From: Syngnathus acus
Lineage: Eukaryota > Chordata > Actinopteri > Syngnathiformes > Syngnathidae
Assembly: GCF_901709675.1 (NCBI RefSeq)
Contig: NC_051092.1
Coordinates: 4,530,491 to 4,594,490 of the forward strand
Length of the DNA: 64,000 nt
Direction: 5' to 3'
Of this stretch, positions 50,701 through 61,300 are shown piece by piece. The first letter of the stretch is position 1, and each line of letters starts with the position of its first letter. A program made the translations under genes and the position numbers. The notes under the pieces are model-generated. The model had not been told where the DNA came from, did no database searches, and saw nothing but the letters and a program-made list of their open reading frames with translations.

Positions 50701-53700
50701 CATTACAAACATGCCGCTGAGGAGCAGAGCTTGTTTTATGTTCACTGTGGTCTGGATCGTCTCTTAAGTGGCGGGGTTACCAATATATCTCAAGTGTACT
50801 TGAACAAGTTTTTGATGGATCTTTACTTATATTTCTGGCATCTTTCAATTTTACTTCATGATGGAAAGTAAACTTTGATTCCAGTGTAGTTTTGTTAGAA
50901 TAGCGCTGAGTCGGCAACCGTTTGGCGAGTGCGCTCGCGGTCTGGTTAAATGATCGCCGTCAAAGCAGGTGTTTTCCATCTGCCGACATCAGCAAAATCT
51001 ACTTTGGCCTTGCCGCGTCGGGTTTCTCCTAAAGATGTTATAAAGAAATCAGAGTCATTTCATGCGCAGATGTTTTATAGCTTTCCATTTTCAGCGGCAA
51101 ATCGAAGCTGTTCGATATATTTTCTTTTGAACTTTCCCAGGCTTGCATTTTTCTTTAAGGTATTTTCAAGTGCTGTTTCTAGGCAACGTCAAACCCAAGA
51201 GAGTTAATTTGCAGAAAAGCATCTCTGCAGATGGACGTAAATGTCAAGCTCGCTCCTATTTATCTCCATAACAACACGGCCAGCTGTTGCCTGAAAAGAG
51301 GACCGCCAAAAAATTAAAAATTTTCTTGTAATGAATGAAATTGCACGCCAAAATGCTTTCTGTCAGCATTTTCAAACTGGCCGAATCCCCTTAAACGCAG
51401 TTTCTCGGCCTCATAACTTGTCTTTTCTCTTTAGACGCTGAGGATGCCTCTGGGTTTGAAGTACGCGTGCCCGTCCGAGAGCACTTGGAAGTTGGCCGTC
51501 TCCTCCCTGCTCAAGGTTTTGTCCATCGGGTTGCCGGTGGCCCGTCAGCACTCCGCCTCTGGGAAGTTTGACACCATGTGGCCCGAACTGGCCAATGCCT
51601 TTGAAGACTTTCTTTTCACCAAAAGGTACGGGCAAAATGCAATTTTATTTTGACGTGCTCTCAAACTGTGTATGAAGATTTTTTATTTATTTATTTAATT
51701 ATTTTATATATTTTCTTTTTTTTATTTATTATTTTTGGAGAGCGGTGGGTTCTCAAATGTAATATGTGAGCTCCCTGTAGTGGTAACCCAAAAAAAATCA
51801 CAGCCTAAGTACTGCTCACTTGTATTTAACTTTGGTATCAAAAGTTTGAGAACAAGAGATTTACTGGAAGTCCGCTATGGGATTCATCCACTTATTTTTA
51901 CCCTAAAGGCATCTGAGGGAGGGACACTTTGTGCCTTTCACTCTTTAGGTAGTATGTAGGTCAAATTGTCATTTTGATAAAAAAAAAAAAAAAAACTGCA
52001 AAGCCGCTCAAAATCAATATTTTAGTGGCTTGCAGCAAAAACTTGACACAATGAAACTATATCATACCTTATTTATCCCAACGCAGGGCTTTTATGTAAA
52101 GCTTTCTCAATTCAGACATTTCTTTTTTTTTTGTTTTCCTTTTTGTCCATGAGATGGCACTACTTTTTTCTATTAGAAAAATTTCACACCTTTTACTGGT
52201 TTTGGGGCTTACTTGTCTTAATTTTTTTTGTTTTTTACTACCTGGCATCCCAAGTTGCTGCCTTTCCCCAATCCACAAAAGCCACCACACCATTAATGCC
52301 ATTTCTTATTTTCCATCATTTAACCATCTACCGTTTTGTGTCATGCCGTGTGGCTTGGTTTCAAATTTCCACGTCTGCAAAAACAATCGTGTACAACCGG
52401 CATAAAAGAGGAAGACCATCAAGTCGGGCTCTGCTGCTGCTGCAGCAGCAGCAAAGTGCATCTGTATTCCAAGAGGGTTTTTTTTTTTTTTTACAGCAAC
52501 GCTCTCAGCAGTGAAACACGAAACGACGCTCGTAAAGACAACCGAGGCTCCAAACCAAATAAATACACGTGCCAACTGTAACAAAGTAGTAAAGTGGTTC
52601 ATTGCCGTGCAATCCAGCATGTGAAAGCACCTTTAAAGCTCCGTCGCCATCAACTGCTACATTCAGCAGGAATTGACTAATTAATGAACCGAGAAGATTA
52701 CGACAAGACACTACTACACTGACACTAAATGAATCTCCTCAACTGACTTCAGCATAGTTTCTTGGCAGCATGGCACCACTAGATGGCGATGAAATTATGC
52801 TTTTGCTATCAATATTCCACCTCATCCATGGCCAATCACACTCCTTGTTGATGTGCTTTACAGCTCGCCTCCTGATAACTTGTCCATTCAGGAATTCCAG
52901 AAGAACGAAGCCATTGATGTGGAGGTCGGTCCATCAATACAAATCGCAATGCACGATATTCGACTTGTTGACTCTGTTTTGTGATGCCATCTTTTGTTCT
53001 CTTTTATCAATTAGGTGGTCCAGCTGATCAGCTCGGAGATTTTACCTTTTGCCAATTTCATCCCCAAAGACTTTGTGGGTCAGATCATGGCTATGCTCAA
53101 CAAAGGCTCCATCCACTCACAGTCGCCTTCGTTCACAGGTGAGATGGGACCCCCCCACGTGTTTTTATTATCTCAGAAGAGGCGCACGTCTTCACCGTGT
53201 CCCTCTCTGTCTCCAAACAGAAGCCGAGATCGACGTGCGCATGCGTGAGGAGTTTTCCAAAGTGTGTTTTGAGACGCTGTTGCAGTTTTCCTTCAGCAAC
53301 AAAGCGTCCACGCCGCAGGAGGGCTTCATCTCGCGCATGGCGCTCTCCGTGCTCCTCAAAAGGTCCCAGGACGTCCTGCAGCGCTACGTGGAGGACGAGC
53401 GCTTGAGTGGACGTTGCCCCCTGCCCAGGTAACCACCCGCACCCTGCCCCGCCCCCTCTGGACTTTTATCGAAATCATTATTTCATCTATACTTGTCAGG
53501 CAACAAGTGACGGAGATCATCTTTGTCCTGAAGGCCATCAGTACTTTGATGGATTCACTGAAGAAGACCCAACCCGAAAACGGTGTGTACCCCACGTTAA
53601 ATATGAAAAGTTCCTCTTTTTATTCCTCGGAAGAAAATGTGTCACGTACAATTGGGACCAACTCGTCAAATGACTTTCAATTCCAAGCCGTTTAGTTTGT

Positions 53701-54091
53701 TCCCAACAAGGTCACTAGTTGAAAATTCTTCCCATTTTTTATTTTATTTTTTTTATTTCTCGGCAGATTAATTGGAGACACTTTTCTAAATGGTGTTCTT
53801 GAGATGCCCTTCACAATGTTTGCATGCCTTCATTTTGAGCTGAACTCATTTGCATTGTGCCTGCGGGGATGATTTCTTAGATTGCTTTATTGTGTGTCGT
53901 AACCCCCCCCCCCCCCCCCCTCCTTAGTGGATGACAGGACGTGGGCTCAGGTGATCGCCTTGTACCCCACTCTGGTGGAGTGCATCACGTGCTCCTCATC
54001 GGAGGTGAGCTCAGCCCTGAAAGAAGCCCTGGGGCCCTTCAAGGACTTCATGCAAGCCCCCATCTCCAGAGTCCACAATGGAGACTCCTGA
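36789..54091 (+). CDS. mon2: MON2, regulator of endosome-to-Golgi trafficking
   Basis: Large peripheral membrane scaffold related to BIG/GBF Arf-GEFs but without a Sec7 catalytic domain. With DOPEY proteins and ATP9A-type flippases it acts in retrograde endosome-to-Golgi transport, for example of the Wnt carrier Wntless. I assembled 35 coding exons giving about 1,709 codons (human about 1,717), all in phase. The N-terminus ([20 protein letters not shown]) begins the DCB domain. HUS-like and HDS-like helical-repeat regions follow, and the protein ends SRVHNGDS-stop. Identity to the remembered human protein is very high except in a Gly/Ala/Pro-rich linker (exons 10-11) and the segment after [10 protein letters not shown] in exon 26. 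The ATG at 36,789 has A at -3 and matches the conserved start. It is convergent with ppm1h, with let-7i in between. Confidence 0.96.
40652..40675. repeat. CA microsatellite in mon2 intron 4
   Basis: About twelve CA units lie 16 bp downstream of the exon 4 donor. CA runs close to a 5' splice site can bind hnRNP L, but no effect is shown here. Confidence 0.9.
42000..44127 (+). CDS. mon2: mon2 exons 9-15
   Basis: Exons: 42,000-42,124; 42,392-42,531; 42,700-42,853; 42,923-43,113; 43,225-43,306; 43,389-43,570; 44,015-44,127. Exon 9 gives [20 protein letters not shown]. Exons 10-11 contain the variable Gly/Pro-rich linker before [15 protein letters not shown]. Exon 12 has [19 protein letters not shown]. 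Exon 13 has [18 protein letters not shown]. Exon 14 has [18 protein letters not shown]. Exon 15 has [17 protein letters not shown]. Exon 12 continues into an acidic stretch ([17 protein letters not shown]) that is shorter than in human, which accounts for much of the length difference. Confidence 0.93.
44312..47650 (+). CDS. mon2: mon2 exons 16-24
   Basis: Exons: 44,312-44,416; 44,852-44,932; 45,011-45,084; 45,189-45,279; 45,462-45,563; 46,525-46,635; 46,852-47,027; 47,106-47,268; 47,357-47,650. Landmarks: [139 protein letters not shown] and [19 protein letters not shown]. The 961-bp intron between 45,563 and 46,525 also contains the candidate 3-nt exon listed separately and is phase 0 at both ends. 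Confidence 0.94.
45307..45405 (+). repeat. hAT-like MITE end in mon2 intron 19
   Basis: Starts 'caggggtgtcaaagatacgg' and continues with 'cccgccacaacatttta' and 'ggcccgcgaagacac', the reverse of the block at 21,940-22,050. The CAGGGGTGTCAAA start is typical of one hAT-derived family. The other end is not recognisable. It begins about 27 bp after the exon 19 donor. Confidence 0.7.
45754..45756 (+). CDS. mon2: Candidate 3-nt mon2 microexon (AAG, Lys)
   Basis: The sequence 'ctgtctgttttgcag' / AAG / 'gtaagtgatg' places an excellent acceptor, with a long upstream pyrimidine tract (about 45,690-45,750), three bases before a perfect GTAAGT donor. The flanking exons end and start in phase 0 (…GHLLE and VCQHP…), so inclusion would insert one Lys without shifting the frame. 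This is inferred from splice signals only. An alternative is that the site is a recursive-splicing or decoy site. Confidence 0.45.
47735..54091 (+). CDS. mon2: mon2 exons 25-35 (C-terminal third)
   Basis: Exons: 47,735-47,933; 48,035-48,678; 48,855-48,998; 49,460-49,477; 50,566-50,694; 51,435-51,625; 52,864-52,924; 53,015-53,138; 53,221-53,428; 53,500-53,582; 53,928-54,091. Landmarks: [171 protein letters not shown] and [20 protein letters not shown]. Exon 26, at 644 nt, is the largest. The last intron's acceptor follows a run of 18 C. Confidence 0.94.
48682..48700. repeat. TA microsatellite after mon2 exon 26
   Basis: A short (TA)n run starts a few bases after the exon 26 donor 'gtaaaa'. 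It is a simple repeat. Confidence 0.85.
49460..49477 (+). CDS. mon2: 18-nt mon2 microexon (IQLFAP)
   Basis: 'ccgttttag' / 18 bases / 'gtgagt' encodes Ile-Gln-Leu-Phe-Ala-Pro. It joins in phase 0 between …ANAKYNQ (exon 27) and AEWVALNYV (exon 29). Human MON2 carries IQLFAPA at the same point as I recall it, so the exon is real and conserved. At 18 nt it is at the lower limit for ordinary exon definition. A run of 16 C begins about 17 bases downstream of its donor and may act as an enhancer or as G-rich structure on the opposite strand. It could be skipped in frame. Confidence 0.9.
49744..50110 (+). repeat. ~100-bp minisatellite, about four units, in mon2 intron 28
   Basis: Four diverged copies start near 49,744, 49,846, 49,946 and 50,043. 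Each follows the pattern 'cccatttggagctttaaat', a T-rich stretch, 'cttgattgcactggtagg', an A run and 'attctcctttt', then A/T-rich filler. Units differ by substitutions and small indels, so the array is not recent. No coding potential was seen. Confidence 0.85.
52432..52453. repeat. 22-bp perfect CTG/CAG palindrome
   Basis: Eleven bases of TGC units are followed by their exact reverse complement (TGCTGCTGCTG/CAGCAGCAGCA) in mon2 intron 30. It could form a cruciform or a transcript hairpin. It is short and probably incidental. Confidence 0.8.
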
Positions 54092-54490
54092 CTTTTTTTT
54101 TTTTTTTTTTTTTTTTAAACGATGAAATCTTGAATGTGTCTTCTTGATCCAGGTGCTTTATAAGTGCACACACACACATGAACTCCACTCGAGCCACATC
54201 CACAGTGACATAAGGCGACCCAAAGTGACCTGAGAGGCCAAAGCAGACGATTGGTCATTGGCTGTCCCCGGTAACCTCCTCCCTCCATTTTCATAAACAG
54301 ACTGACCACACTCAATGTACAGCGTGAGGTTGCTGAGGAATCGAGGGGAGAAAGTTGGGCCTTGCTGGTCTGAAAATGAACACATTTAGTGTCTTGCAAC
54401 AGTGACGATTTTATGCAAGGAAACAAATCCGAGCTGCAACATTCCATGTCATCTTGAGCCAGCCATCTGTGAAGGGATGTACGTACTGAA

Positions 54491-54496
54491 AATAAA
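54491..54496 (+). terminator. mon2: Putative mon2 poly(A) signal
   Basis: AATAAA about 400 nt after the mon2 stop, the first canonical hexamer I noticed in the 3' UTR. It is followed within about 40 nt by 'cagtgtgcctcacag', a GT-containing downstream element. Confidence 0.55.
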
Positions 54497-55129
54497 TGAG
54501 ACAGTTCTAAAATCAGTGTGCCTCACAGCTCTCTCTGCCTTTTATTTTTTACACAAAGACTAGACATTAGCCCCTAAAACTATTAAATACTAGCCAATGT
54601 GGCAGTTGTCATTTATGCCTGAGCCAGATGAAATCTGCCTGGCAACAAGTTGCCTGTGACCAGAAAAAAAAAAAAAGCAATCTTTCTCCATCTTTTCAAT
54701 CTCTGATCCGTCCATCTACCGAATTATCTGCCTGCAATTTTATGCGTTCATCTGTTATCCAACTGTCTGTCTAATCTGTCCCTCTGAGTTAACCGTTTCA
54801 ATTGACAATCCAAATTATTCCACAGGTTGACTCCTTGAGATGTATCTCAGATCAGGTTTCTGTTATCAGTTTCACTCTGAACACAATAAGGGAGCATATT
54901 ATGTAAACATCCACCAGATCATAGAATTTAAGGACATATAGGAAAAGGACATTCTTTTTTAAAGATGGCTTTTACAACGACTTAAAGCGCTTTACAAAAA
55001 CAAAATATATGATTTTATAAATAGATTATTGATATTATTCAGCCATCTTTTCATGCTTGCATTGCTCCATCTGTCCAACTACCAACCCACTTAACGGTGA
55101 TTGCGCGCGCACCCTGGTGGGGGGTCATA

Positions 55130-55215
55130 CGAGGTGGCTACAGGGGGGCGGGGTGAGTAGCTTTCCGTGGGCGGGGCCTCGCTCTTTTATTTCAAGTCCA
55201 CGCACGAGCGCGAAA
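55130..55215 (+). promoter_or_regulatory. Putative promoter of let-7i primary transcript
   Basis: Two Sp1-type GC boxes occur ('ggggcggggtg' near 55,145 and 'gggcggggcc' near 55,170), followed by an A/T-rich 'cttttatttc' and CpG-rich 'cacgcacgagcgcg', about 160-230 bp upstream of the hairpin. The location and composition suggest a core promoter. No TATA box or start site is proven. Confidence 0.45.
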
Positions 55216-55373
55216 GCTCCACAGGCTCACTACATCGTACAAGCTACATCACTGCAGCCGCGGAAGGACAAGATGGAGTCATCCTTTTGTCCACTTTGAC
55301 GACATTTTGAAAGTCCTATACTCCACGCATCCATTTTTTTTCTTGTTTTTTTAAACCTGTTGTTGGCTGCGTA

Positions 55374-55457
55374 CTGGCTGAGGTAGTAGTTTGTGCTGTT
55401 GTTTGGGTTGTGACTGTGCCCGCTATGGAGATGACTGCGCAAGCTACTGCCTTGCTA
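55374..55457 (+). ncRNA. let-7i: let-7i microRNA precursor
   Basis: An 84-nt hairpin. The 5' arm starts at 55,379 with TGAGGTAGTAGTTTGTGCTG and runs to 55,400. The 3' arm, CTGCGCAAGCTACTGCCTTG, starts at 55,435 and runs to about 55,456. The arms pair along the stem with the usual let-7 bulges, and the loop differs slightly from human. The TTTGTGCTGTT 3' half separates let-7i from other let-7 members. Mature let-7i represses targets such as lin28, hmga2 and ras transcripts and marks differentiation. The gene lies between mon2 and ppm1h in the mon2 orientation, as in human. The short frame starting at 55,424 is only a read-through of the hairpin's 3' arm. Confidence 0.97.
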
Positions 55458-57845
55458 GTGCTAGCCTCACGCTCCTCGCCGGGAAAGAAGCCGCCGTTTC
55501 CCCTCTCGCCTTTTGACTCAATTTCCAGGTAAATACAACTTGCAAATGGACACTTGTCGCTAGTTTTGTACTATCTCACTTGAATGTTATGTAATATTTA
55601 TTTTCGCGTGAAATTGCTGTATTGTTTGACGAAATATAGTTCATGATCGTAGGGAAAATGACGACTTCCGTTTTTGCTTTTCAAAGAAATATCACACTCT
55701 GAAACGGTGGCTCGTCACGGTGTTGTAAAAAAATGTGCAGCGAGAGGTGGTCGAGTGTGTGTTAAGTTATGCTGCACGGCACGCCAAAGTGTGTTGAGCG
55801 TGGCAAAGGCATGTAGGTCAACGGCGCTGTTGCTATGTGGAGACGCGTGACGTGGCTCCCGCTGCCCACAAAGGTGTCCCACGATACATGTGCTGCGTTC
55901 ACAGACCTGCCTCGCCTTATTACTTTGACATGTAGTGCTGTGAATGTGGCAGTGCCTTTAGGTCACGTTTTTTTCCACCAAATGAAAAAAAAATGCTTTG
56001 GTCTCCATGTACTACCAACAGTGTACAGTAATGTAGTAGGCCCACGTGTTCGTCAAAAATGAATGTCTCACGAGTACATGAGTTACCCGACATTTTGCAT
56101 GAGCTGTACTGCACCAATGAACAGATTCTGGCCTGGTATCTTGGAAGTGGATTTTTAGTATACATGACAACTGTGCTTTTGCTTGACAATTTTTGTGCAG
56201 TAATGTATTTTAGCTACTGTATGTTGTCTTGTACCCATGAAATGTTTTGATTTGGTATGCTTCCAAATAAATAAATGAATGATAAATGAAAGCCAAAATG
56301 TTTAGTAAGTCATCAACTGTAATTGAAGTGGACAAATTGTCTTTCTTAGGATTCATGTATATTTGCCTTTATTTTAGTGTAAACCTAACTTATAAAACCA
56401 AAACATTTATGTAATAAATCTGATGTCAGTTATTGCAACATAATTGACTGTAAAAAAACAATACATAGGAATGGGGACCTTCAAAAACCGGTTATCAAAT
56501 TGCAATTGCCAGCTTGAGATAGGTGGGGCAACTTGATTATTTTTCAAAAGCATTCAGCCCTAACCGCCACAGCAGTGATGTTGCATCACACACAAAAATC
56601 CCTATGTAGTGAGAAGGCAACGAGTTTGAGATTCCTCACACAACCTCTCTCCCTGCAGTCAAGTAAGGGCAGAGTGCAAGACGGAGCGTGCATGCAGCTG
56701 TTGGCGTAATAATCAGATTATTATGCTAAATCTGGACAGCCTCTGCGTTAGCGCTTGGCCCAGCAAAGCACATGACGCCGGGCTCTCCCGCGAGGCGCCG
56801 CGTCCTCACTAGAGGTCAGACTGCTGACCGGGGTCACGTGTTGGGCCGCGTTCCTCTGCCGCGTTGCCAGCATCTGGCACTTCTGCGGAAGGCGCATTAA
56901 TATGGCCGCGAGGGGCCTCCGCTGAATGGAGGATGAGATCTTTCCACCCCCTCAGATGACAGCACAGTCTGGATGGCGCGTTTGACCTTCCCACACGATT
57001 TGTGCGGAATGTTTCACACTCCCGAGTGTGCCGTGAGGGCCGCCAACGCCTGCTGATACCGCAAATTTGAGCTGATAAGACTACTCGCATTTGTGAGCGT
57101 AATGGTGGACTTTTTCGAGGCACCAAATGTCTCAGATTGTGAATTATACCTTAAATACATGAATACTTTAGCACTTCCGCCAAGTTGCTCATGCTGAAGT
57201 CAAAATTGCCCCAGTTTCCCTTGGCACTGATTAACTTTAAACAGCGCAACACTTCAAATGGTGAGGCCTGAAAGCATTTTAGTCAGCATCCAATCGGATT
57301 GCTCGTTCAGTTGGCACCCCAAGGGGGTTCACGTTTGAAAGATGTCAGGGGGATAGCCAAAACGCAACATTTAAATATCATGCCCCATTTTTATTTTGTA
57401 CCATGAACTTTGATCCTAAATGACTCCAATTTTTAATTGGTCCTCAAAACTATTTTTTATTTTATTTTAAGTGTTCAAATCACGTAATCTGAAAAACATG
57501 TAAGTGGATGTCGCACTCACTTCAACCAACCACTTGCTGTGACCTTGGAAGCGAATGGCCGCCCACGGGAGGGGGATGAGGCCGTGTCATCGTTATCCAA
57601 TCTGGACCACACACGCAGAGGAGGTGTGTCGAGTCCGATCAGTACTGACGTGACCGGAGGTGGACGCGGCGGTGGCAGTGTGTGGTGACCAGATGGCCCT
57701 CCAGCTCCCACGGAGAAACATCTCATCTTGACCACTTCATTAGGTACACCTACACAACACTCTCCCAACGTTATGTCACATCATGTCATTCATAGATCAA
57801 TATAGTGAAGAACGACAACCATTACATCTTGTGATGACAGGAAAT

Positions 57846-57851
57846 TTTATT
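57846..57851 (-). terminator. ppm1h: Putative ppm1h poly(A) signal
   Basis: Plus-strand TTTATT reads AATAAA on the minus strand, about 545 nt beyond the ppm1h stop codon at 58,396. It is plausible as the 3' end of the transcript; no other evidence is available. Confidence 0.45.
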
Positions 57852-58395
57852 TTTGGCCCATACCGTTTCACACGTTTTGTTATGAATTTACAAAAAAAGA
57901 GATTTGACAACTATAACAACCATGACAAAATATCAACAAAATCTTAGCAAAGGCACAGTTTTGGATACAGCTATCTTAGTGCCAGTTGAATTTAGAGTGG
58001 ACGAGCACCTCCGCTCGGTAGTTCTGAGGCTCGGGCTTTGAAATTTGCTTTTGGGGATTCCTCCAACATTCCAAAAGCAGACATGTGAGGTGAAGAAATG
58101 TATACTACTTGTCTATAGGCGAAACAGAAAACTGATACTTGCGGTCGGCAGGCATATTCAAGCAGCTGGTTTATGTCCAAATGGACTATTGAAACTTTTT
58201 AACATCTCAATTAGGAATAAAACATTACAAAGGGCAACATTATTTAGTCATTCTTGCAAAATGGAGAGTTTCCCCCTTACAAATAACTTCAGGATGTATT
58301 TACAAAGAAAAAAATCTTGGCTTGATTCCATTGTACATGTTCCTGGTAAACAATTAGCATTAATTGTTATTAGCAACAATTGTCCTTCGTGTTGA

Positions 58396-61300
58396 CTAGT
58401 AGAGCTCGTTACAATGTGCAAGAGGGATGACAAAGACGGAAATGTCGTCCCCAGAGCCCAGCCGGTTCCCAGATATCCTCCAGCCTCCGTCCTTGAGCAC
58501 GCCGCGCGCACGCATGACCAAGTCTTGGGCGGCCAAAGTGTACCTGATGTCACACAAAAACAAAATCAAAAACTTGGTGGAACTTTAGATAAGGCAGTCC
58601 GGATGTGATAGAAAGTTCCACCGGCCTGCTCTGGTCGTCGGGGTCGCAATTGGCCAGGAAGCAGGTGACGGACTCCGCCACTTCCTGGTTGGAGAGGACG
58701 TCCCACAGGCCGTCGGTTCCCACGACCAGGACGTCGTCTGTGTCGTGTTCGTACTGGGCCAACGGGTAAACTTTGACCTGATGACCAAGATTGTTAGACG
58801 ATTCACCCCTAAAAGGAAGACTTAACTGTAGCGGTTAGCATACATTTTAGCTCCAGTTCAAAGGTCACCACCATAACTGGAACAATTCAGGAATTTTAGG
58901 TAAAGAATCACATAAATCTGAGTGAAATCCTTGAGTGAAGGTTTTTTTGTTTATCTGTGTACCTCTGGACAGCAGGAAAGGAAAGGCTTAATGTAGATGT
59001 TGGAATCGTGCACTTTGAGATTGTGGTCGCCCAGACCTCTGGTGACGCCGATGGTCGCTAGCACCCGAGCCTACAAAGAAAAATTGAAACATATCAAACC
59101 TTTGTTTCAAAATCTTCATTTGAAACCTTTGTTTCAAAATCCTAATTTGAAACCTTAATTATTTTAGAACCCTTTTTCACTGTTGTTAGGTCTTCATGTG
59201 GATGGATGGGCAGACGTTAGGCAAATAACCACGCAAGCTCGCCACTAATCAACCACTGCCACCCCCGCGCTGGCTACACACGTTCCCAAACTCATTTTTA
59301 AACTGCTGAATCGGTTCAGTTTGAAAAATGCCTGTTGGCACCAGAGCGGGGCAGCAGGCTAATTGAATTTGCTCAAGTGTGACATGAGGAAGGATAACAC
59401 ACGACGGCACTGATATTGGATCTGCGTGGGTGATGTGACCGTTAGCATTTCTCATCGGACACGCTTACCTTCTTCCCTTCGCCGTAGATGAGAGGAAACT
59501 TCAGGTCGTCGTCCTCGATGGTTTTATAAGCCCTGTAAATCACAGACAGGACACCGGTTGAATTTACACATTTTAAACGTCAATCATTTTAGAGTCAGGA
59601 GGGATTTAACCACGCGGCCCGACTTTGAATTGTGCCGAGGCGTGCGGTCGGAATGATAAAGATGCACAACAATTCCACGGTGCGCTCAAGCGATGAATAA
59701 TTGAGCATCTTCAAAGCAGCCGCAGCGCGAGGAATGTAGGAGATTGCAGATCTGGAATTTCTCCGTGTGGGACGATTAAAAGAATCATCTCAACTAATTG
59801 AATCCGCTTCTAACTGCACTGTTTTGTTCACCTTTTCTGCCTAGCAACCGACACTCGCACTCTGCTTGATTTTCATTCAGAGCAGCAGCAAGGTTAGAAG
59901 ACAAAGGAGTAGAAGAACAAGATTTCTAACCTTCAAATATCAGCTGCATGTTTTTATGTATGAACGGATCATTTTCACAATAATCAAATAGATTTGGCCA
60001 AGAAAGAAAACCCACCATCCAGACATGGTGAAGTCACGGTAGAGCATCCTCTTGCCAACTTCCTTCTTCTGAACTCTCCTGGGGAACTCCAAATGTGTAA
60101 ACTCATTTCCTAATAAGTGGGGCTGCATGTAGGCCTTTGGTGAGATTAAAAAAAACAAAAAAAACGTCATAGTCTAATAATAAGCGGCACGTCAACAGGA
60201 GACAGCGAGGTGAGGAGAGGTTAGCTCAGCGGTGCCAATACGTGCCAGCTGTGCTAGACGGGCTGGCTTCCTACCAGGAACTGCAGCCGCTGCCTCTCCG
60301 ACTCTGGCGTGAACTCTCTTGACATGGGGATGACCTCGCCTCCCTGGACCATGACAGCTCTGAGGGGAAGAGTGGGACAGGAAGGCGTATTCTAGTGTTT
60401 TGTCTGTTATCAGAAACACAAGATTATGTCGTAAGGTGACCTTCGAGCTTGAAGTCAAGTTGCCGGCCGAGCTAGTGCTTGTATCGAAGCGAGTTAAATA
60501 CGAAACTAAATACATAAATCAAATGTATTTCTCTCGTCTCACCTGCTGTCGCCTGCGTTGCCCACGTAGAGCTTCCCGAGCAAGTAGAGCACCACCAGAG
60601 CAGTGCAGCCGCCGGACGTGTTGTAGACGGCCCGTTCCTTTTCTATTTGGACATCCTAAAAACAATAATAAAGAATAAAATTTAGGTTGCGCCACACTCA
60701 ACAGGCATCCACCCACTGCGGCATTTAGTGCCTTGTATCCAGATTCTGCCTCTACAAGGATAGAAACGTGTTCTTTTGTTTTTCAAAAGAGTCAAGACCA
60801 TGGATGCAGATGCAGGTCTGCCTTGTGTGTGCTCACCATGCCCGGGGGAGGATGTGTAAATGTGTCCTTCGCCCTGAATGAATTATGAATCTCATAGCTT
60901 GCCATACATATTTATTCTTGGCGGCATGAACCACATCCTGCAGGCAAAGTCTTTAATAATAGAAACATCTGCATAAACATCCACACCTTCTTCCTACTCT
61001 CAATCTGTACCAGGAAGATGCTAGTTGTAGAAATGACACTTCACAGATAGTAAATCTTGCGATCAGAAATTGTGTTAAATCTAATAGTGTGGTGATGAGT
61101 GGGACAATGTTGTTGAGTGGAGCAATACAACATAATATTTATTTTGAGTTTATTAAGTTACTTGTAATGAAAAGTGTCTATAATGGACATTAATGCATTT
61201 TATTTTCACATCATGTTTTTGTTAGAATAAAAACAGCTTTTATCAGCTGCAGATGTTAGGCCATTATCAACGAAAAAAAGATTCATGAAAAAAATCAACA

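Larger units (their letters stand above)
54497..57845. other. Intergenic interval between convergent mon2 and ppm1h
   Basis: About 3.3 kb with no protein exon I can support. It contains a GC-box-rich putative promoter (55,130-55,215) and the let-7i hairpin (55,374-55,457), then A/T-rich sequence and a CpG-richer patch at about 56,760-57,010 of unknown role. Confidence 0.7.

Noticed and set aside
55424-55530. Short plus-strand frame starting with an ATG and ending at a splice-like site
   Set aside because: Its first part is the 3' arm of the let-7i hairpin; I recognise no protein and see no following exon.
58550-58625. Read-through of ppm1h exon 9 into the next intron as the true protein end
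   Set aside because: It would lose the conserved last exon with GDDISVFVIPL; a spliced form ending at 58,396 fits the family far better.
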